From NCBI GenBank assembly GCA_015501595.1, contig JADNRX010000184.1, forward strand, positions 42,805-106,804: a stretch of DNA of 64,000 nucleotides, written 5' to 3'. Source of the DNA: Hymenopellis radicata. Lineage: Eukaryota; Basidiomycota; Agaricomycetes; Agaricales; Physalacriaceae. A program made the position numbers and the translations under genes. The notes beneath the pieces were generated by a model that saw only the letters and a list, made by a program, of their open reading frames with translations, did no database searches and was not told the DNA's origin. Each line of letters opens with the position of its first letter. The first letter of the stretch is position 1. This document shows positions 51,938 to 63,960 of this stretch, piece by piece.

Positions 51938-54360
51938 ATGTCGGATTTAAACAGGTCTACTTCGCCTCCCAATTCGGCGAGCCTCCGTCCCCAAAAGTAC
52001 TCGTTGGTTTCGTGTTATCGAATTGCTTTGCTCATTTGGTTCCAAGAAGGAACAGATTCTATCTGAACAGGTCTTAGAGGAGGAGCACGGAGCTAAAGTC
52101 CCATCCGTAGGTTCCCCTGAACCATCTCCTACGCCAGTCTGTGAGCCGCAGGAGGCAGTCGACGCTGTACCGTCCGTTTCACAGCAGACGAACAATTGGA
52201 ATCCCAGCGATCCTCGTCGGCCAGCTCGAAAGGAACCATTCTTTGGCATACCACAGTCCTCTGCTGTACCTTTGAACGTGAATCCAAGTACGTTTTCGAT
52301 TCGTCCTGCCTAACGTTGACATGGAAATGATCCTGGCAATAGACTACGACGACGATTACGAGAAGCGTTTTCCTCCGGATCCTATCTATGAGGAGGTGTC
52401 TTCGCCAAATGCTCGCGTATACCGCGTGTACATGGAGGAGTCCGCCAAATATGATGCTTACATGACAGACGAAGCACGGGAGGGTCTAGATGTGCTCCTG
52501 GTCTTTGTAAGTCCTTGTGTGATAACTGGAATGATATTGTCTCAAGTTATTCTACACAGGCTGGTCTCTTCTCTGCAGTCCTCACACTTTCGTCGCACAG
52601 ACATCGCAGTCTTTACAGCCCGATCGGGCGACAGAATCCACTTTGCTCTTACGCGAAATCGCGGCGCTTCAGCGCGCCCAGATGAACGGGACTTCCGTTG
52701 ACTCTATTCCCTCCACGCCTGCGGATTTCGTTCCCTCTTCAATTGACGTCTGGGTAAACGGACTCTGGTTCACAAGTTTGACGTTGAGCCTCGCCTCCGC
52801 ACTCTTTGCCGTGCTCATCAAGCAGTGGATTCGCCATTACACGTCGTTCGTATCGGGAACGGCGAAGGAACGAAGCCTGATCCGCCAGTACCGCTTCATG
52901 GGTCTCCAGAAGTGGCATGTTCCTACACTCATCGGCATCCTACCTGTTCTAATGCATCTTTCCTTGGCCATATTCTTCGTCGGTCTCACACTTTTCCTTG
53001 CTCCCCTTCGCCCCTCCATTGCCGGCATAGTAGGGAGTCTTAGCACCCTTATCTTTGTTGCCTATGTAGCCACAGCCGTCTGGCCGTTGTTCCGTATTGA
53101 ATGCCCCTATCGCACTCCTCTCAGTACTATCATCTATGATATTACTTTCCCGCTGTACAGGTACATGTTTCGCATGCTGTACAAGTACATGTTTTGCATG
53201 CGCAAGTACATGTTGCGCAAGCAAGTTGGAGATATGTATCCTTGAAAGAGCAGGAACATGGAGCTGCCCAGTCGGGCGAGGCTCTTGTGGCACATGCTTT
53301 CGAGTGGCTACTCAGCATGTCATCGAATCCGAGTGTACATCGTGTCGTCCTGCAGGCTGTTGGCGGGTTTTATAAATCATCGTCGATACTAGAGGAACTC
53401 GTAGACAATGAGTCACTCCGATCTACCTGGAGTGGCATGTTTTACGTTGCATCGGTCGATCAACCAATCGCACTTGCATTCTTCCTGAAAAGGTAGACTT
53501 GCTGGAACGATTATTCCGTTGCGCACTTCATATTCCGACAATTCGAGTCCTTTTGGGTACTGTCTGATAACTCGAATGTACGCACAGCCATCCAATCCTT
53601 TCCAGCGCCAACTTTGCAATGGGAATCGGCGGTAACTGCATTCCTATGGCATTATGGCATTTGCACGAAGGGGGTCACTTCAAAGACACCGCTCTCGCTC
53701 AGAAGGCCTGCGCAGTTGATAGATTGTTTCATGTCGGACTCACGCGAGAAGGAACATTACTACCAGTCATCGTATGGGAGGATCTCCTTGCAGCAGCCTC
53801 CTCATGCCCCAGCATAGTGCGCTTCCTGATTCATCGGATTGGTCTACGACAGCAAGATGATTACCGATGAGCTTACAAGCCGTGTGCTTCTCAGAGGCGG
53901 GCTTCAGACATAGGTGCTACAACTCATACTATGAGCCAATCTCCTTCAGATATGCACTTTGTGCAGATGTGAACTTCGTCTGGTCTCTTCTCTTGCCCTT
54001 TCGACAAGCACAAGGGGAATGCACTGGATTCTCAAAGGTGCAACGGCTTCTTTCCCTTGTGAATGCCACTGTTTCAGCTGAACTATATGAAACCGCACTG
54101 AAATTTCTTTGGAACTTGCAAGGAACTTATCTGGAATTGCAAGTAGGGTCTGTTACTCTTAAGGACCAAGAAGCAATATGTGTGGCAGCCGATGCAATCT
54201 TGCAGGAGAGAACTACATTTCCGAGCCATCTCAGGCCACATCACAGTTCTTCTCTCATCTCTGCTATTTCTTCATTGCCAGAAACCACATATCACATCTC
54301 ATAGTGAAGCAATGCCATCCTTCTCGCTCTCATTGAGATAGACATGTTCAAAGTGCTCAA
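51938..54360 (+). pseudogene. DUF6535 membrane protein, copy A, frameshifted
   Basis: MSDLNRSTSPPNSASLRP begins exon 1, followed by an exon with PSRPARK-like DPRRPARKEPFFGIPQSS, then DYDDDYEKRFPPDPIYEEVS, YRVYMEESAKYDAYMTDEAR, EGLDVLLVF, AGLFSAVLT. DUF6535 proteins are agaricomycete-specific membrane proteins of unknown role. The LWFTSLTLSLASALFAVLIK and QWIRHY blocks and three to four hydrophobic segments (HLSLAIFFVGLTLFLAPL, AGIVGSLSTLIFVAYVATAV) fit. Near 52581-52596 one base is missing relative to copy B, shifting frame right after AGLFSAVLT. Exon 1 also lacks a G at its donor compared with copy B. The C-terminal tail breaks into several frames. Confidence 0.75.
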
Positions 54361-54949
54361 CAGATTCAAAGGAATTGGCTCTGGAGTGCAACAGAATGTT
54401 TCACAGGAAAACAATACAGCCCCAGTCGCCTCTCTCATTACTTTTGTCATCCGCGGAGCTTCGAGTCACGGACGGTCCTGAATCTCAACCAGAGACTCCG
54501 GTGGCTTGAATACCTTTCTTGTCCGAAAACAGCTCCTATTGTGCTATGTTCACATTCAAGGGACTAGGGATGCCCCCGCAGTGTGAGCAGGTCAGAGATG
54601 ATCTTCTGCTTTTCTTTTCTTCGCAGTCTTAGACTGCGATACCTTGCAAAAATGCGGGCATCATTGGAATCTCATTTCAAGGATTTCGTACATCTGAAAT
54701 ACGGAATACATATGGGGCTAATATGAAGAGGCTAGGAAGGTTATCGATGAGCACATTTCTAAACAGGTCAGCTAGTTTTTCATACCTTTGGTCCTTCAAC
54801 TAAATTTGTATATGAAAGCAGTCCCTAAACTTCCCGCGGCACGTTAGTCGCCTTGTTCGACGCTCCAAGAAGAGCGTGGCAGATCCAGAGGCGAGGGACT
54901 AACCGCTTCGTTCTACACTCGAGTCCAATACAGTGTCTACCAGATGTAG
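54361..54949. other. Gene-free interval
   Basis: Lies 3' of the DUF6535 copy A homology. No coding or repeated structure recognised. Confidence 0.35.
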
Positions 54950-55800
54950 CTCTCCGTGTGTTTTAGATAACACAGTACAATCCTTGAACACTAAATACCT
55001 TCAACTTGAACCGTAAGATCTCGTCGAACGGGTAGTCGCGTTCACTTGTACAGACGAGAACGAGCTTCGCTACATTGGGCAGTGCGCACATAAAGTCGCT
55101 GGAGAGCTTGTACAAAAAGAGCTCCCCTGGGGCGGCAAAATGCACTACGTGACGACCAGCGCGATCAAGGAACTCGCGTATCGTGTCGAATGTCGCGCTG
55201 TCGCCGGTGGTGTCGCAGTGGTGTGTTAGACCGTTGACATGCAGTCTCTTGACACTCGGCGTGTGCACGAAAGGGCGAAGATCACCGTCGATGTGGGGAT
55301 CTGCGACGGAAGTGTAGGTCTTCATGGGAATGGGGTCAGCCTCGTCATAAGCGAATTTCAGTGAAGGAGCGAGTGGCGACGAGGCGAAGGACCTGGAGTG
55401 TTGGGGGGATTACAAGAGGCGGAAACCTCCCACTCGTTGATCAGACATGCAAGTGTGTGAGCTGCCGAAATGGGATGGGGAGAAACCAACGTCGGCCAGC
55501 GTGTGGGAAAAGTCTGGCGCGCTTGAGGTTGGGCGCGTCGAGGTCGATGAAACTGCTGTTCATAGTCCACGGCTGTCGTGGAGAGAGATCGTTATGTCTT
55601 CGAGGAGGGGAAGGGAGGGAAGTTCAGATGATGTTCCATGCGGAATATGTAAATGGGGATCGCCACAAATGCGAATGTGCAGTCCACGGATGCGCGACGA
55701 TTGTTTCCGGAGCAGAGAGAGAAGGCCCATCGAGTTGTACTCGTAGGTATATGTCCCGCTAATGTAGTTCACGTAGACATTAAGCCATAGTAAGTAGCGC
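54950..55800 (-). pseudogene. F-box/LRR-type protein remnant
   Basis: Minus-strand fragments in changing frames read SLLRKQSSRIRGLHIRICGD, LPSLPLLEDITISLHDSRGL, a stop, then NSSFIDLDAPNLKRARLFPH, FRQLTHLHV, and further down SVKRLHVNGLTHHCDTTGDS, CALPNVAKLVLV. The alternation of short leucine-rich strands (LxxLxxL and LPxLxxLxL) is typical of C-terminal halves of agaricomycete F-box proteins. No F-box motif is seen upstream. Stops and frame changes suggest decay, although some could be missed introns. Confidence 0.5.
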
Positions 55801-55940
55801 TACCGTCCAAGGCAATCGGTCAACATTGAGCGGATATTCCCGAAGTGCGTTACAAATCGTGCACGTGATGTGAGCGTGACGATCGTCGCCGCGTCGGGAC
55901 TATTCTGAAACTGCCATTTCAACCTCTGACCACCACCACC

Positions 55941-58149
55941 ATGTCAACAAGACAGCGCTCGACGAGAGCCAAGGCTCCCAAGACATATGCTGAGAGCGAC
56001 GGAGAGCCAGAGAAGGAATCGATTATGAAGGTAACGACTTGTCTGTACTTTCCTTTTCATTTACTTGTATTTCAAATTTGTCTTCTTAGTAATTTCTTTA
56101 TGGCAGCGCGCGATAGCCCATTAAAATTTTTTTTGGCTTTATTTTGTTACGTTATTAGATGAATCTTCATTTCAAGCCGTTACGTTATGCGAACTTGCGT
56201 TAATAGTACTACTCCAATTTTTTTGCGATTGACTGGAATTTCGGAGCAGAACAGGTCGACACAGAGGAGGAAGGTATAGCACTGTTGCCCTCAGTTGGAT
56301 CCCATCCTCACATTACATAGCCGCCTTTCCATCCAAGGCTTCCAGTTCCAAGAAGGTTGCAGGTCGTAAACGCGGAGCGCCAAGTGGGGGCAAGCCGAAG
56401 ACCGGGAAGCCTGCGAAACGTCGTAGAAATCAGCTACAAGGAAAACTTGAAGACTTCAAGAAACTTCCCCTGGAGCTAAAGTTCGAAGTACGATCGCGCT
56501 GCTTTCCGGCGTGGGGTACTCACGCCCTGCCTATTTACAGATTTTCGAATTGCTGCATCCTCGGATTCTGATGCTAATTTCACGCACAAATCATGAATAT
56601 CGGGAGCTCCTCCTATCGACAGACACTGTGTGGAAGCAGTCGCGTCTACGTTCAGGCATGCCAGATCTGCAGGCGCAAGACATCACAGAGCGGCAGTATA
56701 TATTGCTCATGTTCGATAAGACTTGCCACGGCCCAGTACGTTTTCACCGTATTCTTTGGACATTCTCTCCTGATCGCTATCAGGAATGCGACTGACCTAC
56801 TGTACAAGAAATGAACTGGAGCAACTGCGCGAGACTGTGCTCATCCTGCCGATATGACACGTCCGTCTTTTTTCTCCAACTGGGCGAGCATACTGACCAC
56901 CAGCTCACGTTTAGTAAGACCACCGAAGCGCAACTCCGGAAATTTCTCGCCACTTTGCATCCCAGAGCGAAAGAGTGTGCCAAGGTCACAAAGCCATTTG
57001 ATGCTGGTTCATACTATGTCTGCGACGGGGGCTATAGGATCCCTCGAGGAATAAAAAAGTTGTCTGACAAGCTCAACAAGATGAACAAACAAGAGGTGGA
57101 CGACTTTGTGGCGAAGCGGCTGGCTCTGAAGGCGGCCATTGCCGAGGTACGTATGTTTTTGCAATCGCGAGTCTTCCAAGCGTCACTCACAGATGCACTG
57201 TTATCATGAAGGATGCTAAGAATATCTGCGATTGGATTGACGAGGAACACAGTGCAAAGGATGGAACCAAGGCTGAAAATCAAGAGGAACGCGCGCGCCA
57301 AATCAAAGAGCGTCTTCTCGCGATGGGGTGGACAGAGGAAAGGTATGCAAACTAGACTGTTTCTATTTATTCGTGTAGGTTGACCTCGTCTGAAAGCCTA
57401 ACAATGAGCTTTTGGTACTATAATAGCCGTGTCCAACAACCACGGAAATTAACCGACACAAGTTCAGTACATTGCGTTACTTTCCTATGTCAGTATTCAG
57501 TGCTGACCTTATCCAATTAGTTTGGCACAGAGTCGAAGGTCCTCTTCTCCAGGATATGTACAGACATCTCATTGAGGAGCGTAACCGCCGTCGCCGATTC
57601 GCTCTACACGCCCACTACTCAGAGTTACTTCAGTCACACTCCAAGTCTGATCTCTTTCCTTCGCGGGAGACCTTTCTCTCATTGCCATCTGTGAAAGCGC
57701 TTTGGCTAGAGAAAACAAATCCACTACCCGAATCCATCGACGCAACCGGCTACGCCGTATTCGATGCCGAGAAATGGTCGGTCGCTCTCCCGTCTATCCA
57801 AGCCGCCATCCTGCAATACCAAGAAGAGGTGGAAGCACTTGCCATCGCGCGCCTGACAGCAGGCTACGAAGCACGGGGTTTACCCATACCGCCCCCCACG
57901 GAGATCCTTGACGACCCACGGTCAATCTTCCGCTACGTCCCGCCGGATCCTCCTGGTGACGATTGGCGTGATGCTGACCTTGTGTTTCCTTTCCCTGCTA
58001 TTCATGCGAAAATGAGGGATAGGCAGGATGGATTTGGTCTCAGGAGACCTTGCGCGGCTTGCGCGGCTGAGTTCATGTCTGTCAAAGAGGTGAAAGTATT
58101 GGGAGGGTATGTCGGCGGGAACACACTTCGTGCAGAGTTGAAGTTGTGA
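55941..58149 (+). CDS. F-box protein with cysteine pairs
   Basis: Exons 55941-56030, 56255-56273, 56321-56487 and 56541-56735 join in frame. A basic N-terminus (RKRGAPSGGKPKTGKPAKRR) leads to the F-box LPLELKFEIFELLHPRILML, SRTNHEYRELLLSTDTVWKQ, SRLRSGMPDLQAQDITE. F-box proteins recruit substrates to SCF ubiquitin ligases. Then comes a putative zinc-binding region with CARLCSSCRYD. After introns near 56740-56808 and 57148-57212 come KNICDWIDEEHSAKD, RVEGPLLQDMYRHLIEERN, and a long last exon ending CAACAAEFMSVKEVKVLGGY to a stop at 58149. The C-terminal CAAC-type cysteines are common in this agaricomycete F-box group. The exon 5 start is uncertain. It sits between the two duplicated blocks. 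Confidence 0.7.
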
Positions 58150-58745
58150 GACCTTCGAGACCTAAGTATTTGAAGAAGTTTATTTCGTTTTTTCTCGTGT
58201 GGATGTACTTACTCACCTTTATGCAAGACACCCTTTACGAATGGTCCGTGGTCTTTTCGTGTTCTTGCTCTTTTACTTTGGACGGCACCCGCTTGAATCG
58301 GACTGCCCGTTTGTCTACGCTGTACAATTTGTCTCGTTGTTATTAGAAGTTAAACTGAACGGTCTTTGCTCGTACCACCATCATCGTGCCCATCCTCCCG
58401 TTCCCAAAAGACGGACGGCGGATCCCTTGTTCAAGTTCTGACAAGGAATGCCCGGTATCCTTAGAAATACGCGAAGTCGCGTCGTACGCAGATTTGTGTT
58501 GGTATTCACCGGATTGAAATTTGACGATAGAGGAACTCTGACAAGCAAACGTGTCAATATGTTCTTGGGCATGACGCTGAACGACATGATATGAGCTAAC
58601 GAGAGCCCCTACGTGCGCTCTGTGGTCGCTCCGACTCAGGAGTCTTGGCGCTCATACGGAAAGTGACATTTGCTGTTGACGATCGTGAACTCGCGCTGAA
58701 CATTACTGTAGGCGTCGTAGACAAGTCAGTCTTTCCATTCATTCT
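58150..58745. other. Spacer 3' of the F-box gene
   Basis: No gene seen; short frames only. Polypyrimidine runs follow the stop codon. Confidence 0.35.
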
Positions 58746-58991
58746 ATGTCCTGCCCTTACGTATCGAATCTAGACTTCGAGCGTTGTAATGCCCTTTTCC
58801 GAGATACCGTGGCCGAAACAGTAGAGATGGTCGAGGAAGTGGCGCGCTTTGAGCAGCAAGACGCGCTGCTAGAGCTTATACGGGGTCTACTGTCGGAGGG
58901 AGAGGGCTGCGATTGTGGATCAAATAGAGCAGTGGGTAAACTAACGTCAGGCATCGTTAGCCGAAAACAGGATAACCTGAACCTGACATAA
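58746..58991 (+). pseudogene. Short conserved fragment at the block B edge
   Basis: Reads SNLDFERCNALFRDTVAETV, EMVEEVARFEQQDALLELIR, GLLSEGEGCDCG. The block A counterpart (49885-50060) keeps the same segments in broken frames. It looks like a piece of a helical protein copied with the block. Function unknown. Confidence 0.4.
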
Positions 58992-59052
58992 CGTTCAGAG
59001 CTCAGAAGGCGATGGACCAGGGACTAAAGCGATTGAAGATGCCATAGTGAGA

Positions 59053-60051
59053 TTAGACTACGACGTCTTTAAAGACCTCTTGAAATACTGCAAAATTACC
59101 AGGTCCATTACCCTCCTTGCTGTATACAGCGAAAACGACTTGACGAAACCACCCTCGGAACTCGTCCTCGAGAAGAATATTCCTCATTGCGGTTGCCACA
59201 AGACGTGGTGGGCATAGATACGCGCCACATCCCATCGCACCTAGACGTGGTCAAGTTCAGAACCCAGTCGCGCAACAAAAGGAAAACCAACCGAGTATGA
59301 GATACTCCTTGTGATTATGGGCTGCCATTCGATACACCAGACGAATTTTCCCGCGGAGGTCTTCTAGGACGCTGGGATCCGCAAAGTTTTCTTTGTCTTC
59401 TGTGAGCTTTGGTGCTCTTGGGGCGGCAACGGTCAACACTGAGCAGATGATGCGCTCTTGAGCGGGGAGCTCTTTGAGGTTGTGATCCAGGTCATCGCGG
59501 TGCACGAGGACTGCGGGCGAGTATACACCAGCAACAGAGCCGGGGCCTACGTTTGCCCACGGGTAGTATTCTTCCTTCAAAGTGACATATAACGTCGAGG
59601 AGTAGCAAAGCGCTTCTTCCTACAGATCAACGCATCAGCCTCATCTCGAGTATCAACGTTAAATGAGCGTAAGTACCTGAGTTCGGGTAAGGCTACCCTC
59701 CCAACCGCCAGCGCGAACTATATCGCTGGCAAGGTTCAATACAACGATGTTTCCTTTCGCTGTTCCAGTTGTATCCTGGGCGACAATCCTTCGCGCGAGC
59801 GTGAACGCGTCGACATTCACTATCTCCACTGCCGAAGAGGCATGTCCCGGACAGAGCTCTGCATCAAGTGCTGGCAGCTGCTCGGAAATGAACTGTGATT
59901 CGATTGAGGCTTCGTCAGGAGCATGTCGAGCCACCAAGGCCTCCGAACGCGAGATGGTGTCTTTCGCTATCTTGTAGCGAAATTTCCATGAATGAGAGTC
60001 GCCGTTGTGTGCGATGTCGGTCGGGAAGAAGTGGCGTAGAAGGGAGGTCAT
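59053..60051 (-). CDS. Microbial-type PARG-like protein, copy B, 296 aa, intact
   Basis: Exons 60051-59677, 59619-59292 and 59240-59053 give 891 nt with no stop. MTSLLRHFFPTDIAHNGDSH; NLASDIVRAGGWEGSLTRTQ plus EEALCYSSTLYVTL completes the catalytic GG-x-QEE signature across intron 1; SVAGVYSPAVLVHRDDLDH; RIICSVLTVAAPRAPKL; LILGAMGCGAYLCPPRL; FRQVVFAVYSKEGNGPGNF. The family (TIGR02452, DUF2263) has a macrodomain fold and removes poly(ADP-ribose) in characterised members, so a role in ADP-ribose turnover is likely by homology. Length fits the family. The upstream gene is divergent. Confidence 0.8.
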
Positions 60052-60639
60052 GAGGGGAGCTGTGGATATTGATCTATTTATGCGATGTACAAGGGCGAGA
60101 CGTGTCTTCCACGACTAGTCCACGAATGACTCGAGAAATCCTTATCCGTGCTGTGAGCGCTCGAAAGAAAACAAGCGCCCGTCCTAACAGGGAATCGGCA
60201 ACGGTCAAACCACGTCCACATCCATGTCTACCAGATTTAGTGGAGGTACGCTTGTCGTCTGCGCGATTAAATGAAAGACATGAATTTGACAGTCAAGACA
60301 TATGGGAGCGCTACACCAGAATCAGCAAGCATTTATGTAGACAGCGAGTACTCACCATCATTGTCCATCGTCCCCTCGCTGACTCCGGCCTTCTAGACCA
60401 CCCAAGTCCTCGATTCCCGAATCCCAGGCCTGCGTACACGTCCTTGCAGCTGCACGTCGTAAGTGCCCTTGTCGTCGTCGGGGTCGGCCTCTGCTATCCG
60501 AGTGCCCATGTCAGTGCCAAGAGAGGAATAGGGACGCACGCTGTTTCCGGCATCGTAGTCGTCGTTGCTGAGCGCTGAGGCTCCGTGGCGTTCCAACGCG
60601 CGGTGACAACTTCAAGAAAGTTACTCGAGGACCGAGGTA

Positions 60640-61010
60640 GATATTTCGGGACCATCGCCGCTCCTCCTCGAGTCTAACCACCACGTCAACAAGATGATGC
60701 TCAACGGGTTCAATCACAATACAAAGGTAAATCATTGCTTTTCGGCTAAAATTCAAGCCTTACATCCTCTAGAAAATGTTTTTTTAAGTCAAGCCGTCCA
60801 ATTCCAAGGCGCAAACGCGCCGCGACATGTGGGAGGCAAGTCGACGACCGCTAAACGTCGTGGGAACTAGCTGGAGGGAAGGATGACTTTGAAGCTTCAT
60901 CCGAAGCTCAACTCCAAGTATGGTCGCGTTTTTACCTTCCTACTTATAGATTTCTTAAAATACTGCATCCCCAGATCATGCGCTGTTCATCCTGCCACAA
61001 TGGGATATGA
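60640..61010 (+). pseudogene. F-box gene fragment inside block B
   Basis: The stretch TGGGAGGCAAGTCGACGACC, AAACGTCG, GGAACTAGCTGGAGGGAAGG, GACTTTGAAG, CTCAACTCCAAGTATGGTCG, ATACTGCATCCCCAGAT aligns with 56385-56575 of the F-box gene (GGGGGCAAGCCGAAGACC, AAACGTCG, CAGCTACAAGGAAAACTTG, GAAGTACGATCGCG, TTGCTGCATCCTCGGATT). It is decayed, with stops. So the unit that was copied may once have included the F-box gene. Confidence 0.6.
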
Positions 61011-61508
61011 CTGATATGACCTTTATTCGAACTCCCGGTTCTTCTTCTCAGAGGTTTACGCTAAGGCCGCCAAGGAAGTTGAACCGCGCGGGCCCGAGTG
61101 CGGAGAAGATAGAGCCGCCACGAATGGACCGCCGCCAAACGAATTCGAAGGAAGCGATGCCGCCTACCAGAGTGGACACCTTCGCTTTCCAACTCGCACG
61201 TTCGCCTACCCACCCTGTTGTTTGTCGCTTTCATGTTTTCCTCCAGATTCCACGACGCTTGTCACCGAAATTCGACACAGACTGAGTTCTTTAGACAATC
61301 AGTAACACCTCAGACCCGCTGTCCTCGGGACACCTGGTCTCTTCTCGTCACCTTTCAAGATGCCAACAACCAGATGTCAAAAACGAGCTGTGATGCCGTC
61401 ATACACTGCATTTGTGCGACTGTTTCGTTTACAGCTGTTCGTTCTCTTTACCTCACACTATCATCCGCCCTGACATAACTTGCTTTAGCAGTGCGAGACG
61501 TCGCTTTT

Positions 61509-63960
61509 ATGTCGGATCTTCAGCGGTCTACTTCGCCCTCCAATTCGACGAACCTCAGTACCCCAGAGGTATTTGCAGCTTTCGTGTCATCAAGTTGCTT
61601 AGTTATTGACAGAGTAACAAGGATGAACACATCTTAGAAGAGGACCGCTCGGCTGGTGGCTCTGACGGAGCCGCCCGCTCAAGAGCAAGTGCCGACGCAC
61701 CAATTTCTGTTCCCGCGTCTGATCCCCCGGAGGGAACCAACAACGAGAATGAGGCTGCCTCATCGCACCCACAACAAACAAGCACATCATACCATAATGT
61801 ACCGAGCCGGCCAGCTCGAAAGGCGACATTCTTTGGCATACCGCAGTCTTCTGGTGCACCTGCTAACTTCAATCCAAGTACGCTTTCCGCTGGTCTTGCC
61901 TAGTGCTTACATTCAACAATTTCGGTGACAGACTACGACGACAATTACGAGACCCATTTCCCTCCAGATCCTATGTATCAAGAGGCCTCGGAAAATTCTC
62001 GCGTATACCGCGTGTACATGGCGGAGTCAGCCAAATACGACGCCTACATGACAGACGAAGCACGGGAGGGACTAGATGTGCTCCTGGTCTTTGTAAGTTA
62101 TCGTGCGCTAACTGGAATAATATTGTCTCAAGCCAGTCTACACAGGCCGGTCTCTTTTCCGCAGTCCTCACTACATTCGTTGCACAAACGTCGCAGTCTT
62201 TGCAACCCGATCGGGCGACTGAATCCACTCTGCTCTTGCGCGAAATCGCCGCGCTTCAACGTGCTCAGATTAACGGGACCTCCATCGATTCCATCCCCTC
62301 CACGTCTGCGGATTTTACTCCCTCCTCACTTGACGTCTGGGTGAACGGACTCTGGTTCACGAGTTTGACGTTGAGCCTGGTTGCTGCTTTGTTGGCAGTG
62401 CTCATGAAGCAGTGGATTCGCCATTACACGTCGCTCGTATCGGGAACAGCGCAGGAACGAAGCCTGATCCGCCAGTACCGGTTTATGGGTCTCCAGAAGT
62501 GGCACGTTCCTACACTCATCGCCTCCTTCCGGTTCTACTGCATCTTTCCTTGGCGATATTCTTTGCCGGTCTCACACTTTTCCTTGTTCCCCTTCGCACT
62601 CTAATTGCCGGCATTGTCGGGAGTCTGAGCGCTCTCGTCTTTGTCGCCTATGTAACCACGGCAGCTTGGCCATTGTTCCGCATTCAATGTCCCTATCACA
62701 CTCCTCTCACCAACATCTTCCATCATATTACTTTCACTCTGCGCAAGTACATGCTTCAGAGACATGGGAATATGTATCCTTCAAAGAACACGAGCATAAA
62801 GCTGCCCATCGGGCGAGGCTCTTGTGGCAGATGCTTTCGAGTGGCTACTCAGTATATCTTCGACTCCGAGTGTACATCGTGTCGTTGCGCAAGCTGTTGG
62901 CGGCTTCTCCATAAATCATCGTCAATAGGCAAATTTGCCAATGATGAACACAGTTTTGATATGGCAAAGGTTGGCCTGTTATTCTCCGCTGAGGACCGTG
63001 TATTCTTTCCTTCCCGGTTCCAAACTGCCTGGCATAACATGTTTGCTGGTTCCTCTATCAATCACCCAACGACGCTTGCATTCTTCCTGAAAGGTAGACT
63101 TGCTGGAACGATTGTTCCGTAGCGCACTTCACATCCGACAATCCCAGCGCTCATGTGGACACTGTCTCATCCAGGTGTGCGCACAGCTATCCAATCCTTT
63201 CCAGCGCCAACTTTGCAATGGGAAGCGGCGGCAACTGCGCTCCTATGGCATTATGGCATCTTCACCAAAAGGGCGACTTTGAAGCACCACTGTCGCTCGG
63301 AAGGCCTGCGCAGTAGTACGTTGTCTCATGTCGGAACCACGCGAGACGGAAACTCGACTACCAGTTATCGTGTGGGAGGATCTCCTTGCAGCAGCGTCCT
63401 CATGCCCGCATACCCGTCCTGATTTGTCAGATCCGGTCTACTACTTGAACGACATGATTACAACGAGCTGACAAGGCGTGTACGTTTTGGGCGGCGGGAG
63501 TCTTTCAGACATGTATTACGATATACACCCAATCTCATTCGAAGGCGCACTTTCAAGTGAGAACTTTGTCTGGTCTCTTCTCTCACCCTTCGACAAGTAC
63601 CAAGGGAATGCATTGGATTCTACAAAGGTGCAACGGCTTCTTTCCCTTGTGAACGCCATTGTTTCGCGTGGGCTATACGAAGTCAGCAGTGAAATCTTCT
63701 TCGGAACTTGCAAGGAGCTTATCTGCGAATTGCAAGCGGGGTCTGTTACTCTTAAAGACAAGAAGCAATATGTGTGGCAGCCGACACTCTCTTGCAGGAG
63801 AGGACTGCTGATTTTGGGCCAAACACGGTTTTTTCCCATCTCTGCTATTTCTTCATTGCTGGACACCGCACGCCACAGTTCGGAGCACAAGAATGCCGTC
63901 TTCTCGATCTAATCGAGATCGACATGTTCCAAACACTCCATGAAATCGAAGATATTGAAG
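61509..63960 (+). pseudogene. DUF6535 membrane protein, copy B, frameshifted
   Basis: Exon 1 61509-61568 (MSDLQRSTSPSNSTNLSTPE), exon 2 from about 61613 (SNKDEHILEEDRSAGGSDGA to PQSSGAPANFNPS), then DYDDNYETHFPPDPMYQEAS, EGLDVLLVF and, after an intron, AGLFSAVLTTFVAQTSQSLQ, DSIPSTSADFTPSSLDVWVN, GLWFTSLTLSLVAALLAVLM, KQWIRHYTSLVSGTAQERSL. The frame is open here, where copy A is broken. One base is missing near 62518-62545 (after VPTLI) and another near 62806-62812 (after HKAAH). Downstream membrane segments (LPVLLHLSLAIFFAGLTLFL, AGIVGSLSALVFVAYV) and C-terminal pieces continue to the window end. Confidence 0.75.

Larger units (their letters stand above)
49885..54360. repeat. Segmental duplication, block A
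   Basis: Homologous to 58777-63960. It begins in a short stretch (CGAGCGCTGTAATGGCC, cf. CGAGCGTTGTAATGCCC), runs through the PARG-like gene and its upstream region, then the DUF6535 gene. Gene order and strand are the same in both blocks. Confidence 0.85.
58777..63960. repeat. Segmental duplication, block B
   Basis: Homologous to 49885-54360 in the same order and orientation, with an extra F-box fragment at about 60640-61010 between the two genes. The right end runs close to the window edge. Confidence 0.85.
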
